From Patescibacteria group bacterium (GTDB taxonomy: Bacteria; Patescibacteriota; Gracilibacteria; BD1-5; UBA2023), in the NCBI GenBank assembly GCA_030836665.1, contig JAUPLX010000024.1, positions 1 through 14,001 on the forward strand: DNA of 14,001 bases, given 5' to 3'. Positions 1 through 6,215 of this stretch are shown here, piece by piece. Within the stretch, counting starts at the first letter, position 1, and each line of letters opens with the position of its first letter. The notes beneath the pieces were generated by a model. That model saw nothing but the letters and a program-made list of their open reading frames with translations, was not told the origin of the DNA and did no database searches. A program made the position numbers and the translations under genes.

Positions 1-2
1 AG

Positions 3-1067
3 AACCATGACGAAACGGCGGTCCCCCTTCTGGAGCGGACCGCCGTTTGCGGGCCGAACGGCTCCGGGAAGACCAATTTCCTCGAAGCGGCGTATTTCGC
101 GCTGAACGGCGCACTCCCTCCGGGGAAGCGCGCCACCGAACTCGCCCGGGGTTTCTCCGGAGCCTTTTTCGTACGCGCTAAAATCGAGGGCGAATCGGGA
201 TTGCCGTACGAATACCGCATTTCCTGCGATACCGAGAAAAAATCCGTCGCCTTCGCCGTCCAAGGGGATCCGGTATCCCGTTCGGCATACCTTTCGGCGC
301 TTCCGGTGCGGGCGATGCTGTTTTCGCCCATCGAAATGAACGTCCTCTATCTCGGCCCTTCCCTCCGGCGGGATTTCCTCGACGAACCGATTTCGCTCGC
401 GTTTCCGGAATTCGCCAAACTCAAGAAGGATTACTCGTCCGTACTGAAGAACCGCAACGCCCTATTGAAGAAGATCGCGGAGGGCGAGGCGAAATCCGAA
501 GACCTTTCGGCCTGGGATCCGATATTCATCGACAAGGCCGCCGAATATTTCCGCTACCGGATGAAATTCGTCGACTACGTCCGCGGACGTTCCGACCGGC
601 TCGTATCGCTTCTCGACGACAAATACGACGTGCGGTTCGCCTACGAATCCAAGATCGATTCCTCCGATCCGGAGGGGAGCGTCGCCGCGTACCTCGCGAA
701 AAACCGCGACCGCGACGTCATGCTCGGGCATACCTACGTAGGTCCCCACTTGGACGACTTCGTCCTAACCGTCGCGGTGCCGTCCGGCGAGGTCCGTTCG
801 GAGCACTACCTTTCGCGCGGCGAAAACAAATCGCTCCTCTTCGCCCTCAAGCTCCTCTGTGCGGATTTTCTCGAAGAAAAAGGCGGCAAGCCCATTTTTC
901 TCCTTTTCGACGACCTCTTTTCCGAGCTCGACCCCCATCGCGCGGATCTCGTGCTGAAAAGGGCCTCCCACCGAGGTTTCGTCATCGCCGGGCAACAGGT
1001 CCCAAAAGACGTGAGAGATGCCTTCGGTATGGGGTTTTTCGAATTTTCCGAATACTCGGCGCGGTAA
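3..1067 (+). CDS. recF: DNA replication and repair protein RecF (5' partial)
   Basis: RecF is an SMC-like ATPase that binds gapped DNA and helps load RecA through the RecFOR pathway. The reading frame is open from base 3 and ends in TAA. A Walker A motif (GPNGSGKT, bases 51-74) followed by NFLEA is the RecF form. Near the C-terminus are the ABC signature (LSRGENKSLLFALKL, about bases 810-855) and a Walker B with D-loop (IFLLFDDLFSELD, about 895-935), in the usual order and spacing. The visible 354 codons are close to full length; comparison with E. coli RecF suggests only about a dozen N-terminal residues lie outside. A TTG at 201 is not the start, because it would remove Walker A. No in-frame UGA is present. 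The next gene starts 125 bases downstream and has its own AT-rich upstream region. Family assignment is secure; the true start cannot be seen. Confidence 0.93.
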   Translation, partial: NHDETAVPLLERTAVCGPNGSGKTNFLEAAYFALNGALPPGKRATELARGFSGAFFVRAKIEGESGLPYEYRISCDTEKKSVAFAVQGDPVSRSAYLSALPVRAMLFSPIEMNVLYLGPSLRRDFLDEPISLAFPEFAKLKKDYSSVLKNRNALLKKIAEGEAKSEDLSAWDPIFIDKAAEYFRYRMKFVDYVRGRSDRLVSLLDDKYDVRFAYESKIDSSDPEGSVAAYLAKNRDRDVMLGHTYVGPHLDDFVLTVAVPSGEVRSEHYLSRGENKSLLFALKLLCADFLEEKGGKPIFLLFDDLFSELDPHRADLVLKRASHRGFVIAGQQVPKDVRDAFGMGFFEFSEYSAR

Positions 1068-1136
1068 GTCAATGTTTTTTATGAAATAAATTCCGTTTTT
1101 GTAAAGTGCAATCCTTTTTCAATGGAGGGTTTTTCC

Positions 1137-1144
1137 GATAATAT
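1137..1144 (+). promoter_or_regulatory. Possible -10 region for the surface-protein gene
   Basis: The 125-base gap between recF and the surface-protein gene is more AT-rich than its surroundings and contains GATAATAT, a fair -10 match. No convincing -35 lies 16-18 bases upstream, only a T-run. It would give a leader of roughly 45 bases. No clear recF terminator hairpin is seen in the gap. Confidence 0.3.
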
Positions 1145-1192
1145 AGAGCAGTACAGGACGAAAATACCTTATTTTTACCTAGGGATACCCAT

Positions 1193-2890
1193 ATGAAACG
1201 CATCTTCGCCGCCCTCCTTTCTCTCGCGTTCCTTCTTCCTCACCCGGCCGTGTTCGCCGCAGGAAAAGTAGCCAAATTTTCGCTTACCGTCAACCAGGCT
1301 GCCAAGGTCGGCGAGGCTATCGACCTTACGGTAAAGGCCCTCGACAAGGACGGAGGCACCGTCGCCGATTACGCCGGCACCGTGTACGTCACCGTCGACA
1401 ACGATTCCAAAGCGACCCTCCCGTATGCCGAAGGCTACACCTTCGTCGCCGCCGACCAGGGGCAGAAGACCTTCTCCAAGGGTCTCGCGTTTTCCAAGGC
1501 CGGCAACATGACCGTATCGGTCATCGACATCGACGACGACAAGGTCGAAGGGGTCGCGAAGGTCAACGTCACCGAAGGCGACGCGGGTCCGGGCGTTACC
1601 GGTAACGAAGCCGTCACCATTACCAATCCGGAAAACGGCGGAACCATCACGGGCAACGAAACCGACCTCGTCGGAACCACGAAGAAAAATTCCAAATTCC
1701 AGGTATTCCTCAACGGCACCAAGGCCGGAGAAGGCCAGACCGACGACAAGGGGGCCATCCTCTTTAAGCTCAAGGGCATCGATCAGGAGCAGAACGTTCT
1801 CGAAGTGAAGGTTCTCGACGGTTCCGACAAGGTCGCCGGAACTACCGGGAAGATCGCTTTCAGCGTAGCTTCCGACAAGGGTCCCCAGTTCAAATCCATT
1901 ACCGTTCAAGAAGGAACCAGCGTCATGCCGGGCACCGTCCTTCATGTCACCGTCGCCGCCGACGCCAAGCTTAAGGAAGTTTCCGTTTCCCTCGGGGACA
2001 GCGTCGAAGTGTTCAAGGAACAGACCTCCGGCGTAACCGCTGGCAACGTCTCCGTAGGCGGAAGCGGCGAAGGCCTCTACGTCGGAACCCTCACCGCTCC
2101 GACCGCGTCCGGATCGTACCCGATCGACGTCACCCTTACGAACGACCTCGGCAAGAAGACCGTAAAGAACGCGGCCGAAACCCTCACCGTTCTCGACGCT
2201 CCGAAGCCCCTCTTCGAAAACATCAAGGTCGAAGCCGGCGACAAGAAGGCGTCCTTCACCTTCACCCTCACCAACGAACCCGAAGCGACTTCGAAGTTCA
2301 AGTTCGCTTACGGAACCGAATCCGGATCCCTTACGAAAGAATCCGTCAGCTTCGAAAAATCGAAGATCGCCGTAGGTAGCGGAAGCACCTATAAGTGGTA
2401 CGTCGACGGTCTCGACACCCCGGGCAAGTACTTCTTCAAGATTTCCGCCCTCGACATCGCCGGATCCCCGATTGCCGGAGTCGAATCCGATATCGTTACG
2501 GCCGATCTCTCTCTCAATGCGGCGGGAAAATGCACCATCGCCAACGTTTCGGGACTCAAGGTCGCGAAGACCGAAGAGCAGAGCGTCCTCTCTTGGGATT
2601 CCATTCCGGAAGCCCTCAGCTACAACGTTTATAAGAAAGACGCTTCGGGAGCTTACGCCCTCATCGAAAACGTAAAGGTCACCTCGTACACCATCCACCT
2701 CGCCAAGGATGCCGTACGCTACGACGACTTCGCCATCAAGGCCGTCTGTCCGGACGGAACCGTAGAGTCTGCCGACTACGCCGAAATCACCCGCGTACAA
2801 ACCGGGCCGGCACAGGTATTGGTGTTCCTTTCCCTCGCTCTCGGAATCGGATACTTCATCACCCGCCGCCGCTTCGGATTCCGCGGATAA
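1193..2890 (+). CDS. Secreted, membrane-anchored Ig/FN3-like multidomain protein
   Basis: This 565-residue protein has a Sec signal peptide (residues 1-22: MKR, a hydrophobic core, and a cut near VFA-AGK). An exported part follows that looks like about five beta-sandwich domains: roughly 25-130, 140-228, 230-337, 340-440 and 447-538. The last two resemble fibronectin type III modules (W402 and Y/L patterns; SWDSIPEALSYNVYKK at 468-483). Two cysteines, C447 and C519, sit in the last domain and could form a disulfide. The C-terminus is a membrane helix (about 540-557) followed by an RRR tail, so most of the protein would lie outside the cell. No enzymatic motif or LPXTG signal was found. It ends in TAA and a strong terminator follows, so it is probably monocistronic. 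A role in adhesion or surface structure is inferred from architecture only. ATG at 1193 is chosen because the signal peptide begins there; only a weak GGGA precedes it. Confidence 0.8.
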   Translation: MKRIFAALLSLAFLLPHPAVFAAGKVAKFSLTVNQAAKVGEAIDLTVKALDKDGGTVADYAGTVYVTVDNDSKATLPYAEGYTFVAADQGQKTFSKGLAFSKAGNMTVSVIDIDDDKVEGVAKVNVTEGDAGPGVTGNEAVTITNPENGGTITGNETDLVGTTKKNSKFQVFLNGTKAGEGQTDDKGAILFKLKGIDQEQNVLEVKVLDGSDKVAGTTGKIAFSVASDKGPQFKSITVQEGTSVMPGTVLHVTVAADAKLKEVSVSLGDSVEVFKEQTSGVTAGNVSVGGSGEGLYVGTLTAPTASGSYPIDVTLTNDLGKKTVKNAAETLTVLDAPKPLFENIKVEAGDKKASFTFTLTNEPEATSKFKFAYGTESGSLTKESVSFEKSKIAVGSGSTYKWYVDGLDTPGKYFFKISALDIAGSPIAGVESDIVTADLSLNAAGKCTIANVSGLKVAKTEEQSVLSWDSIPEALSYNVYKKDASGAYALIENVKVTSYTIHLAKDAVRYDDFAIKAVCPDGTVESADYAEITRVQTGPAQVLVFLSLALGIGYFITRRRFGFRG

Positions 2891-2908
2891 GCCCCATTCG
2901 AATTCCGA

Positions 2909-2947
2909 AATCCCCTCCGCCCGAACGGGCAGGGGGGATTTTATTTT
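2909..2947 (+). terminator. Intrinsic terminator after the surface-protein gene
   Basis: The arms at 2909-2923 and 2926-2940 form a GC-rich stem (AATCCCC paired with GGGGATT, then GCCCG with CGGGC across a tight loop). There is one C-A mismatch and one G-U pair. A TTTTATTTT tract follows. It lies 18 bases past the stop codon and just before the rpsT promoter, so it separates the two units. Confidence 0.88.
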
Positions 2948-2962
2948 CCCGGGGAATCGGAT

Positions 2963-2990
2963 TTGACACCAAAGGGGGATTCCATAGAAT
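2963..2990 (+). promoter_or_regulatory. Sigma70-type promoter of the rpsT-infC-rpmI-rplT operon
   Basis: A perfect -35 TTGACA (2963-2968) is followed after 16 bases by TAGAAT (2985-2990). Transcription should start near 2997, leaving a leader of about 77 bases before rpsT. The leader contains a possible CCCGG/CCGGG stem (about 3016-3050). Because the promoter lies here, the open frame that extends upstream of 3074 is not coding. Confidence 0.85.
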
Positions 2991-3073
2991 GCGCGTACTT
3001 TTATGAGGCGCTCCCGGGACTCGCGTCTATTTATCCGGGCGTTTCTTCTATTTTTTACCATCCGTTCCGGAAA

Positions 3074-3508
3074 ATGCCTACGACGAAATCCGCGAAGAAG
3101 GCTATGAAGCAGAGCCAAAAAAAGCGCTCCCGCAATCGCCACTTCTCCGAGCTCTATAAAGAGTCCGTCAAAAAACTCGAACGCGCTATCGCCGCAAAGT
3201 CCGGCAATTTCGCGGAGTTGCTCGCCGAAGTATACTCGGCTACTGACACCCTCGCCAAGAAGAACATCATCCACACGAACAACGCTTCCCGCAAGAAGAG
3301 CGCGTTCGCGAAGCTCGTAAAGGCCGTTCCGGGCGCTGACGCTCCGGCGGCGAAGACCGAAAAGAAGGCCGCCGCTCCGAAAAAAGCTCCGGCAGCAGCC
3401 AAGAAGGCTCCGGCAGCCAAGAAGGAAGCCGCTCCCAAGGCGGTTAAGGCTCCGGCAGCCAAGCCGGCAGCGAAGAAAGCCCCGGCCAAGAAAACTGCCT
3501 CCAAGTAA
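3074..3508 (+). CDS. rpsT: 30S ribosomal protein S20 with a long Ala/Lys/Pro tail
   Basis: S20 binds 16S rRNA early in small-subunit assembly. Residues 1-85 match the family: an N-terminal TTKSAKKAMKQSQKKRSRNR segment and the conserved KKNIIHTNNASRKKSAFAKL block (about 62-81). Residues 86-144 are an added tail of PAAKK- and APKK-like units, rich in Ala, Lys and Pro and similar in composition to histone H1 C-termini. S20 is normally about 85-90 residues, so the tail adds about two thirds again. The frame is open back to a TTG at 2963, but that lies in the -35 box; ATG at 3074 gives the canonical S20 N-terminus. No SD is seen. It ends in TAA, 8 bases before the infC ATG. This is the first gene of a translation operon. 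Confidence 0.93.
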   Translation: MPTTKSAKKAMKQSQKKRSRNRHFSELYKESVKKLERAIAAKSGNFAELLAEVYSATDTLAKKNIIHTNNASRKKSAFAKLVKAVPGADAPAAKTEKKAAAPKKAPAAAKKAPAAKKEAAPKAVKAPAAKPAAKKAPAKKTASK

Positions 3509-3516
3509 TCGTGCGG

Positions 3517-4044
3517 ATGTCCAAACCCGTTTCTAAAGAGAAACAGCGGAGAATCAACTCCGACATCATCGCGAGCCGCCTTCAGGTAATCTCCGCAGAA
3601 GGCGAACCGCTCGGCATTCTTTCCCTTTCCGAAGCTTTGGCCATGGCCGAAGAAAAAGAACTCGACTTGGTCGAAATGGGAATGAAAGACGACGTGGTCA
3701 TGGCAAAGATCATGGACTACGGAAAGTTTCTCTTCAAGCAGCAGAAGACCCAGGCCCAGGCCCGAAGCAATTCGAAGAAGGCCGACGTCAAAACCCTCAA
3801 GCTCACCTACAAGATCGGCGACCACGATATCGACATCCGTCGGAATCAGGCCCTCAAGTTCGGAGCCGCGAGCCACCCCCTCAAGATCGAACTCCGCCTC
3901 CGCGGACGTGAAAATCACTACGAAACCCACGCGATGGACAAGATGAAGGAATTCATGAACTCCCTCGCCGAAGTTTACAAGCTGGACGGAAAGATTACCC
4001 GCGCAGGGAACACGCTCTCCATTCTGCTTTACCCCAAAAAGTAG
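3517..4044 (+). CDS. infC: Translation initiation factor IF-3
   Basis: IF-3 binds the 30S subunit, prevents early joining of the 50S and checks the start codon and initiator tRNA. The 175-residue product has both domains: the N-terminal one (RRINSDIIASRLQVIS, EPLGILSLSEALAMAE, then LDLVEM and the AKIMDYGKFLF linker entry) and the C-terminal one (KTLKLTYKIGDHDIDIRRNQALKF, IELRLRGRE, ending LSILLYPKK). ATG at 3517 is taken as the start. An in-frame GTG at 3511 and an ATC at 3508 also exist; infC is known for AUU-type starts in E. coli, so a non-standard start overlapping the rpsT stop cannot be excluded. No SD is visible. It ends in TAG, 25 bases before rpmI. Confidence 0.95.
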   Translation: MSKPVSKEKQRRINSDIIASRLQVISAEGEPLGILSLSEALAMAEEKELDLVEMGMKDDVVMAKIMDYGKFLFKQQKTQAQARSNSKKADVKTLKLTYKIGDHDIDIRRNQALKFGAASHPLKIELRLRGRENHYETHAMDKMKEFMNSLAEVYKLDGKITRAGNTLSILLYPKK

Positions 4045-4069
4045 CTTACCAATCCCCATTCCAGAGAAT

Positions 4070-4267
4070 ATGAAGTGCAAGACCCATTCCAGCGCTAAGA
4101 AGCGCGTCAAAATCTCGGGCACCGGAAAGTTCATGCTCCCGAAATCCTGCAAGCGCCACCTTCTTGCCAACAAGTCGAAGAAGGCCAAGGGTCGTAACAA
4201 GTACGGCTTCGAAGGATCTTCCGCAAACGCAACCGCCCTCAAGCGTTGCCTTCCGTTCGGCCGCTAA
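4070..4267 (+). CDS. rpmI: 50S ribosomal protein L35
   Basis: This 65-residue basic protein has the L35 pattern: KCKTHSSAKKRVKISGTGK at the N-terminus and a middle section reading RHLLANKSKKAKGR. It lies between infC and rplT in the order conserved across bacteria, which supports the call. Length is normal for L35. No SD precedes the ATG. It ends in TAA, 33 bases before rplT. Confidence 0.95.
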   Translation: MKCKTHSSAKKRVKISGTGKFMLPKSCKRHLLANKSKKAKGRNKYGFEGSSANATALKRCLPFGR

Positions 4268-4300
4268 GCCAACGCGTTACCTCTCTAATTTCGATTTTTT

Positions 4301-4645
4301 ATGACTCGCGTAAAACGTGGCCTCGCCACCCATAAGCGCCACAAGAAACTCATCGCCAAGGCGAAGGGTTACCGCATGATGAACGGGAACATCTTCTCCC
4401 GCGTGAAGAACGCCCTCGCGAAGGCCGGAACCAACGCCTACATCCACCGCCGCACCAAGAAGCGCGATTTCCGCGCTCTCTGGATCGTCCGCTTGAATTC
4501 GGCTATCCGCCCGCTCGGCATGACCTACAGCGCTTTCATCAACCTTCTCTACAAGAAGCGCGTTGAAATCGACCGCAAGAACCTCTCGAACCTCGCCATC
4601 AGCCACCCGCAGGTCTTCTCGAAGGTCGTAGAATTCGTAAAATAA
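4301..4645 (+). CDS. rplT: 50S ribosomal protein L20
   Basis: L20 binds 23S rRNA and is needed early in large-subunit assembly. In several bacteria it also represses its own operon. The 114-residue product starts MTRVKRGLATHKRHKKLIAKAKGY, the typical basic extension (positions 1-24), and contains RRTKKRDFRALWIVRLN and GMTYSAFI, both family hallmarks. Length is standard. The ATG is preceded by a T-run, not an SD. It is the last gene of the operon; a strong terminator begins 13 bases past its TAA stop. Confidence 0.96.
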   Translation: MTRVKRGLATHKRHKKLIAKAKGYRMMNGNIFSRVKNALAKAGTNAYIHRRTKKRDFRALWIVRLNSAIRPLGMTYSAFINLLYKKRVEIDRKNLSNLAISHPQVFSKVVEFVK

Positions 4646-4658
4646 GCGAAATCCCAAG

Positions 4659-4686
4659 AAAAGCCCCGCTTAAAGCGGGGCTTTTT
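4659..4686 (+). terminator. Intrinsic terminator of the rpsT-rplT operon
   Basis: A perfect 12-bp stem (4659-4670 with 4074-type complement at 4674-4685, core AGCCCCGCT/AGCGGGGCT) closes on a 3-base loop. The stem runs into TTTTT. It cleanly ends the translation operon. Confidence 0.93.
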
Positions 4687-4717
4687 GTACTCCTCGGTGG
4701 CGTTTTCGCTTTCCCCG

Positions 4718-4723
4718 TATAAA
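4718..4723 (+). promoter_or_regulatory. Possible -10 box of yidD
   Basis: TATAAA lies 19 bases upstream of the yidD ATG, inside the 97-base gap after the rplT terminator. No good -35 is seen at the expected distance. If used, the leader would be only about 12 bases, in keeping with the short leaders elsewhere in the window. Confidence 0.4.
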
Positions 4724-4742
4724 ATGCGAACGATTCTTTCCT

Positions 4743-5018
4743 ATGCGAAAAACCGTTTTGTCGATTCCCGTCCGTTTTGCCGTCTCGTGCGTCAGGTCGT
4801 ATCAGCGTTTCCTTTCGCCCGACCATTCTTTTTGGGCCCGGGCGATGAATCGTCCGCCGTATTGCAAACATATCCCATCTTGTAGCGAATACGCGGTCGA
4901 AGCGTTCGAAAAGAAGGGGTTTTTCGTAGGCGGTGCCAAGGCCGTTTGGCGAATCCTCCGGTGCAATCCCTGGACGAAAGGGGGGTATGATCCCGTAGAA
5001 AAAGGAGGGGAGAAATAG
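4743..5018 (+). CDS. yidD: Membrane protein insertion efficiency factor YidD
   Basis: YidD is a small membrane-associated protein that assists YidC-dependent insertion of inner-membrane proteins. The 91-residue product has the full signature: SYQRFLSPDHSFW (19-31), CKHIPSCSEYAVEAF (41-55), GFFVGGAKAVWRILRCNPW (59-77) and GGYDPV (80-85). Cysteines 41, 47 and 74 are the conserved ones. The N-terminus (TVLSIPVRFAVSCV) would form the membrane-bound amphipathic segment. ATG at 4743 gives the usual family length. It ends in TAG. The usual neighbours (rpmH, rnpA, yidC) are not in the window. Confidence 0.93.
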   Translation: MRKTVLSIPVRFAVSCVRSYQRFLSPDHSFWARAMNRPPYCKHIPSCSEYAVEAFEKKGFFVGGAKAVWRILRCNPWTKGGYDPVEKGGEK

Positions 5019-5030
5019 TATTCCCGCTCG

Positions 5031-5059
5031 AAAAAAATCCCCGCGCAGAGCGGGGATTT
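5031..5059 (-). terminator. Terminator between the convergent yidD and small minus-strand gene
   Basis: A 10-bp stem (5035-5044 with 5050-5059, core ATCCCCGC/GCGGGGAT) has a 5-base loop. On the minus strand it is followed by seven T, making a strong terminator for the gene at 5071-5448. On the plus strand only TTT follows, so it would also slow yidD transcription, but less strongly. Confidence 0.85.
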
Positions 5060-5070
5060 CGGTGGAATCG

Positions 5071-5448
5071 TCAGGATCGCTGACACCCCTTCACGAGGAG
5101 GTCGATGGTTTTCTCGGGCGTTTGTTTCGACGCCTCGGGAAAACAGTCGGCGACCGCTTTTTGGAGTTCGGCGTGGTACGCGAGCGAAAGGAACAACGCC
5201 GAAGCGGCCCCGTCCTTCCATCCTTCCTTCTCAAGGCCGTTCACCAGATGCGAGATCTTATCCCCGTACTGGATGACATTCCCCGTCGATACGGCTTCTT
5301 CGATCCAACCGCGGTTGAATTCGAGATCGGTTCGGGCACGTTCGAGCATTTGGACGGCGCGGACGAATTTTTGGAACCGCTCCACCTCGATCGTAACGTT
5401 TTGCATGTCCGGATACTTCAGAAAATCTTCCGGAAAAGAGTTTTTCAT
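5071..5448 (-). CDS. Small hypothetical protein ending in TGA
   Basis: I do not recognise this 125-residue product. It is soluble, mainly helical by composition, and has no signal peptide or membrane segment. It contains a region like VERFQKFVRAVQMLERART (23-41) and a Leu/Ala-rich middle, and starts MKNSFPEDFLKYP. Evidence that it is a gene: an AGGGAG Shine-Dalgarno six bases before the ATG (the clearest SD in the window), a TTGACA box upstream, codon use like its neighbours, and a terminator starting 11 bases past the stop. The oddity is the stop, TGA. If UGA is glycine in this genome, the frame would run on for 110 more codons antisense to yidD, to TAG at 4741-4743. No other frame offers TAA or TAG before the terminator. 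Confidence 0.68.
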   Translation of the reverse strand: MKNSFPEDFLKYPDMQNVTIEVERFQKFVRAVQMLERARTDLEFNRGWIEEAVSTGNVIQYGDKISHLVNGLEKEGWKDGAASALFLSLAYHAELQKAVADCFPEASKQTPEKTIDLLVKGCQRS

Positions 5449-5454
5449 AGCGTT

Positions 5455-5460
5455 CTCCCT
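5455..5460 (-). promoter_or_regulatory. Strong Shine-Dalgarno of the 5071-5448 gene
   Basis: On the minus strand AGGGAG lies six bases upstream of the ATG at 5448. It is listed because it fixes the start and because almost no other gene in the window has a recognisable SD. Confidence 0.75.
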
Positions 5461-5480
5461 TTTGGTTTTTGAGTTCTTTG

Positions 5481-5507
5481 AAGATACTGAAAAATATTAT
5501 TTGTCAA
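5481..5507 (-). promoter_or_regulatory. Probable promoter of the 5071-5448 gene
   Basis: On the minus strand a perfect TTGACA (5507-5502) is followed after 15 bases by TATCTT (5486-5481). The spacing is short and the -10 imperfect, but the region is unusually AT-rich and would give a leader of about 26 bases carrying the SD. Confidence 0.5.
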
Positions 5508-5551
5508 TATCCGTCAGTTTTCTTCCCCCTTCCCCTTTTTCCGCTTGCGGA

Positions 5552-5557
5552 TATACT
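5552..5557 (+). promoter_or_regulatory. Possible -10 box of the PAP2-DedA pair
   Basis: TATACT lies 24 bases before the PAP2 ATG. The -35 region (TTCCCC-like) is poor. The implied leader is short, about 18 bases, and has no SD. Confidence 0.4.
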
Positions 5558-5581
5558 CGGCGCACGTTTTTCACTTTTCGT

Positions 5582-6196
5582 ATGGTTCTCGATACCCTGC
5601 AGGCTCTCGACGCGTCCGCGCTCAACGCTCTCCGTTCCTTGGTGGATCCGGATTCCGCTTGGCAAGTCGCCGCCATTCGGGCGTTTTCCGATGCGGAAGT
5701 CCTCCTGACTACGTTCGTTCTCGTGGCGTTTTGGATCGACGCACGCTTTTTTAAGGGAAACGATATCGAAAAGAAGAAGGACGCGCTCACGCTCTTTTAC
5801 GCCGTCACTTTCGCTTTCCTCCTCTACTGGGCTTTGAACTTCGGCCTTCCCGTTCGTCCCAGGCCGGAATCGGTCTCCGCCATCGCGCCGATTCTCCAGC
5901 ATTTGCCGGATAATTCGTTCCCCTCCGGACACGGAATCTTCGCCGGCGCTTCCGTAACCGCGGCGTTCCTGTTGTTCCGAAAGAAGACCCTCGCCGTTCA
6001 TTTGTTTTCGATAGGGGTTCCCATGCTCTGCGCCCGGATTCTTGCCGGCGTGCACTATCCCGGGGACGTCATCGTCGGATTTCTCTTAGGATCGATCTTC
6101 TCCGCTTTCGTCGTCCGCTTTCTCGCCCGTTCGGAAGTTCGGAAATCCCCACTCTTCTCTTATCCGATAAGAATCGCCGGACTCGTCGGTCTCTAA
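5582..6196 (+). CDS. PAP2-family membrane phosphatase (undecaprenyl-diphosphatase-like)
   Basis: PAP2 enzymes remove phosphate from lipid phosphates at the outer face of the membrane; bacterial members include BcrC and PgpB. This 204-residue product has several hydrophobic segments (about 37-53, 69-88, 118-132, 139-155, 160-178). It also has the family catalytic motifs: VRPRP (91-95), FPSGH (113-117, with H117) and ARILAGVHYPGD (151-162, with R152, H158 and D162). The Lys that begins the first motif in many members is not evident; Leu or Phe occupies that position. The frame is open well upstream, but ATG at 5582 follows a likely -10 and avoids overlap with the divergent gene. DedA follows after 19 bases, pointing to a shared transcript. 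Undecaprenyl diphosphate as substrate is an inference from that pairing; phosphatidylglycerophosphate is an alternative. It ends in TAA. Confidence 0.88.
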   Translation: MVLDTLQALDASALNALRSLVDPDSAWQVAAIRAFSDAEVLLTTFVLVAFWIDARFFKGNDIEKKKDALTLFYAVTFAFLLYWALNFGLPVRPRPESVSAIAPILQHLPDNSFPSGHGIFAGASVTAAFLLFRKKTLAVHLFSIGVPMLCARILAGVHYPGDVIVGFLLGSIFSAFVVRFLARSEVRKSPLFSYPIRIAGLVGL

Positions 6197-6215
6197 TCGT
6201 TCCCACTCGGTTTCC

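Noticed and set aside
2963..3073. N-terminal extension of S20 starting at TTG 2963
   Set aside because: This segment contains the promoter -35 and -10 and the untranslated leader; S20 proteins start at the MPTTKSAKK position.
3003..3073. Possible upstream ORF starting at ATG 3003 just after the rpsT transcription start
   Set aside because: It is out of frame, overlaps the start of rpsT, has an Arg-rich unlikely product and no SD. It is probably chance.
1175..3274. 699-codon minus-strand open frame opposite the surface-protein gene
   Set aside because: It is Gly/Val/Arg-biased shadow sequence with no start signal and crosses a terminator and the rpsT promoter. The plus strand has signal peptide, domains and membrane anchor.
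3154..4242. 362-codon minus-strand open frame over rpsT, infC and rpmI
   Set aside because: It spans three certain ribosome-related genes and their gaps, and its Ala-rich stretch is just the complement of the S20 tail.
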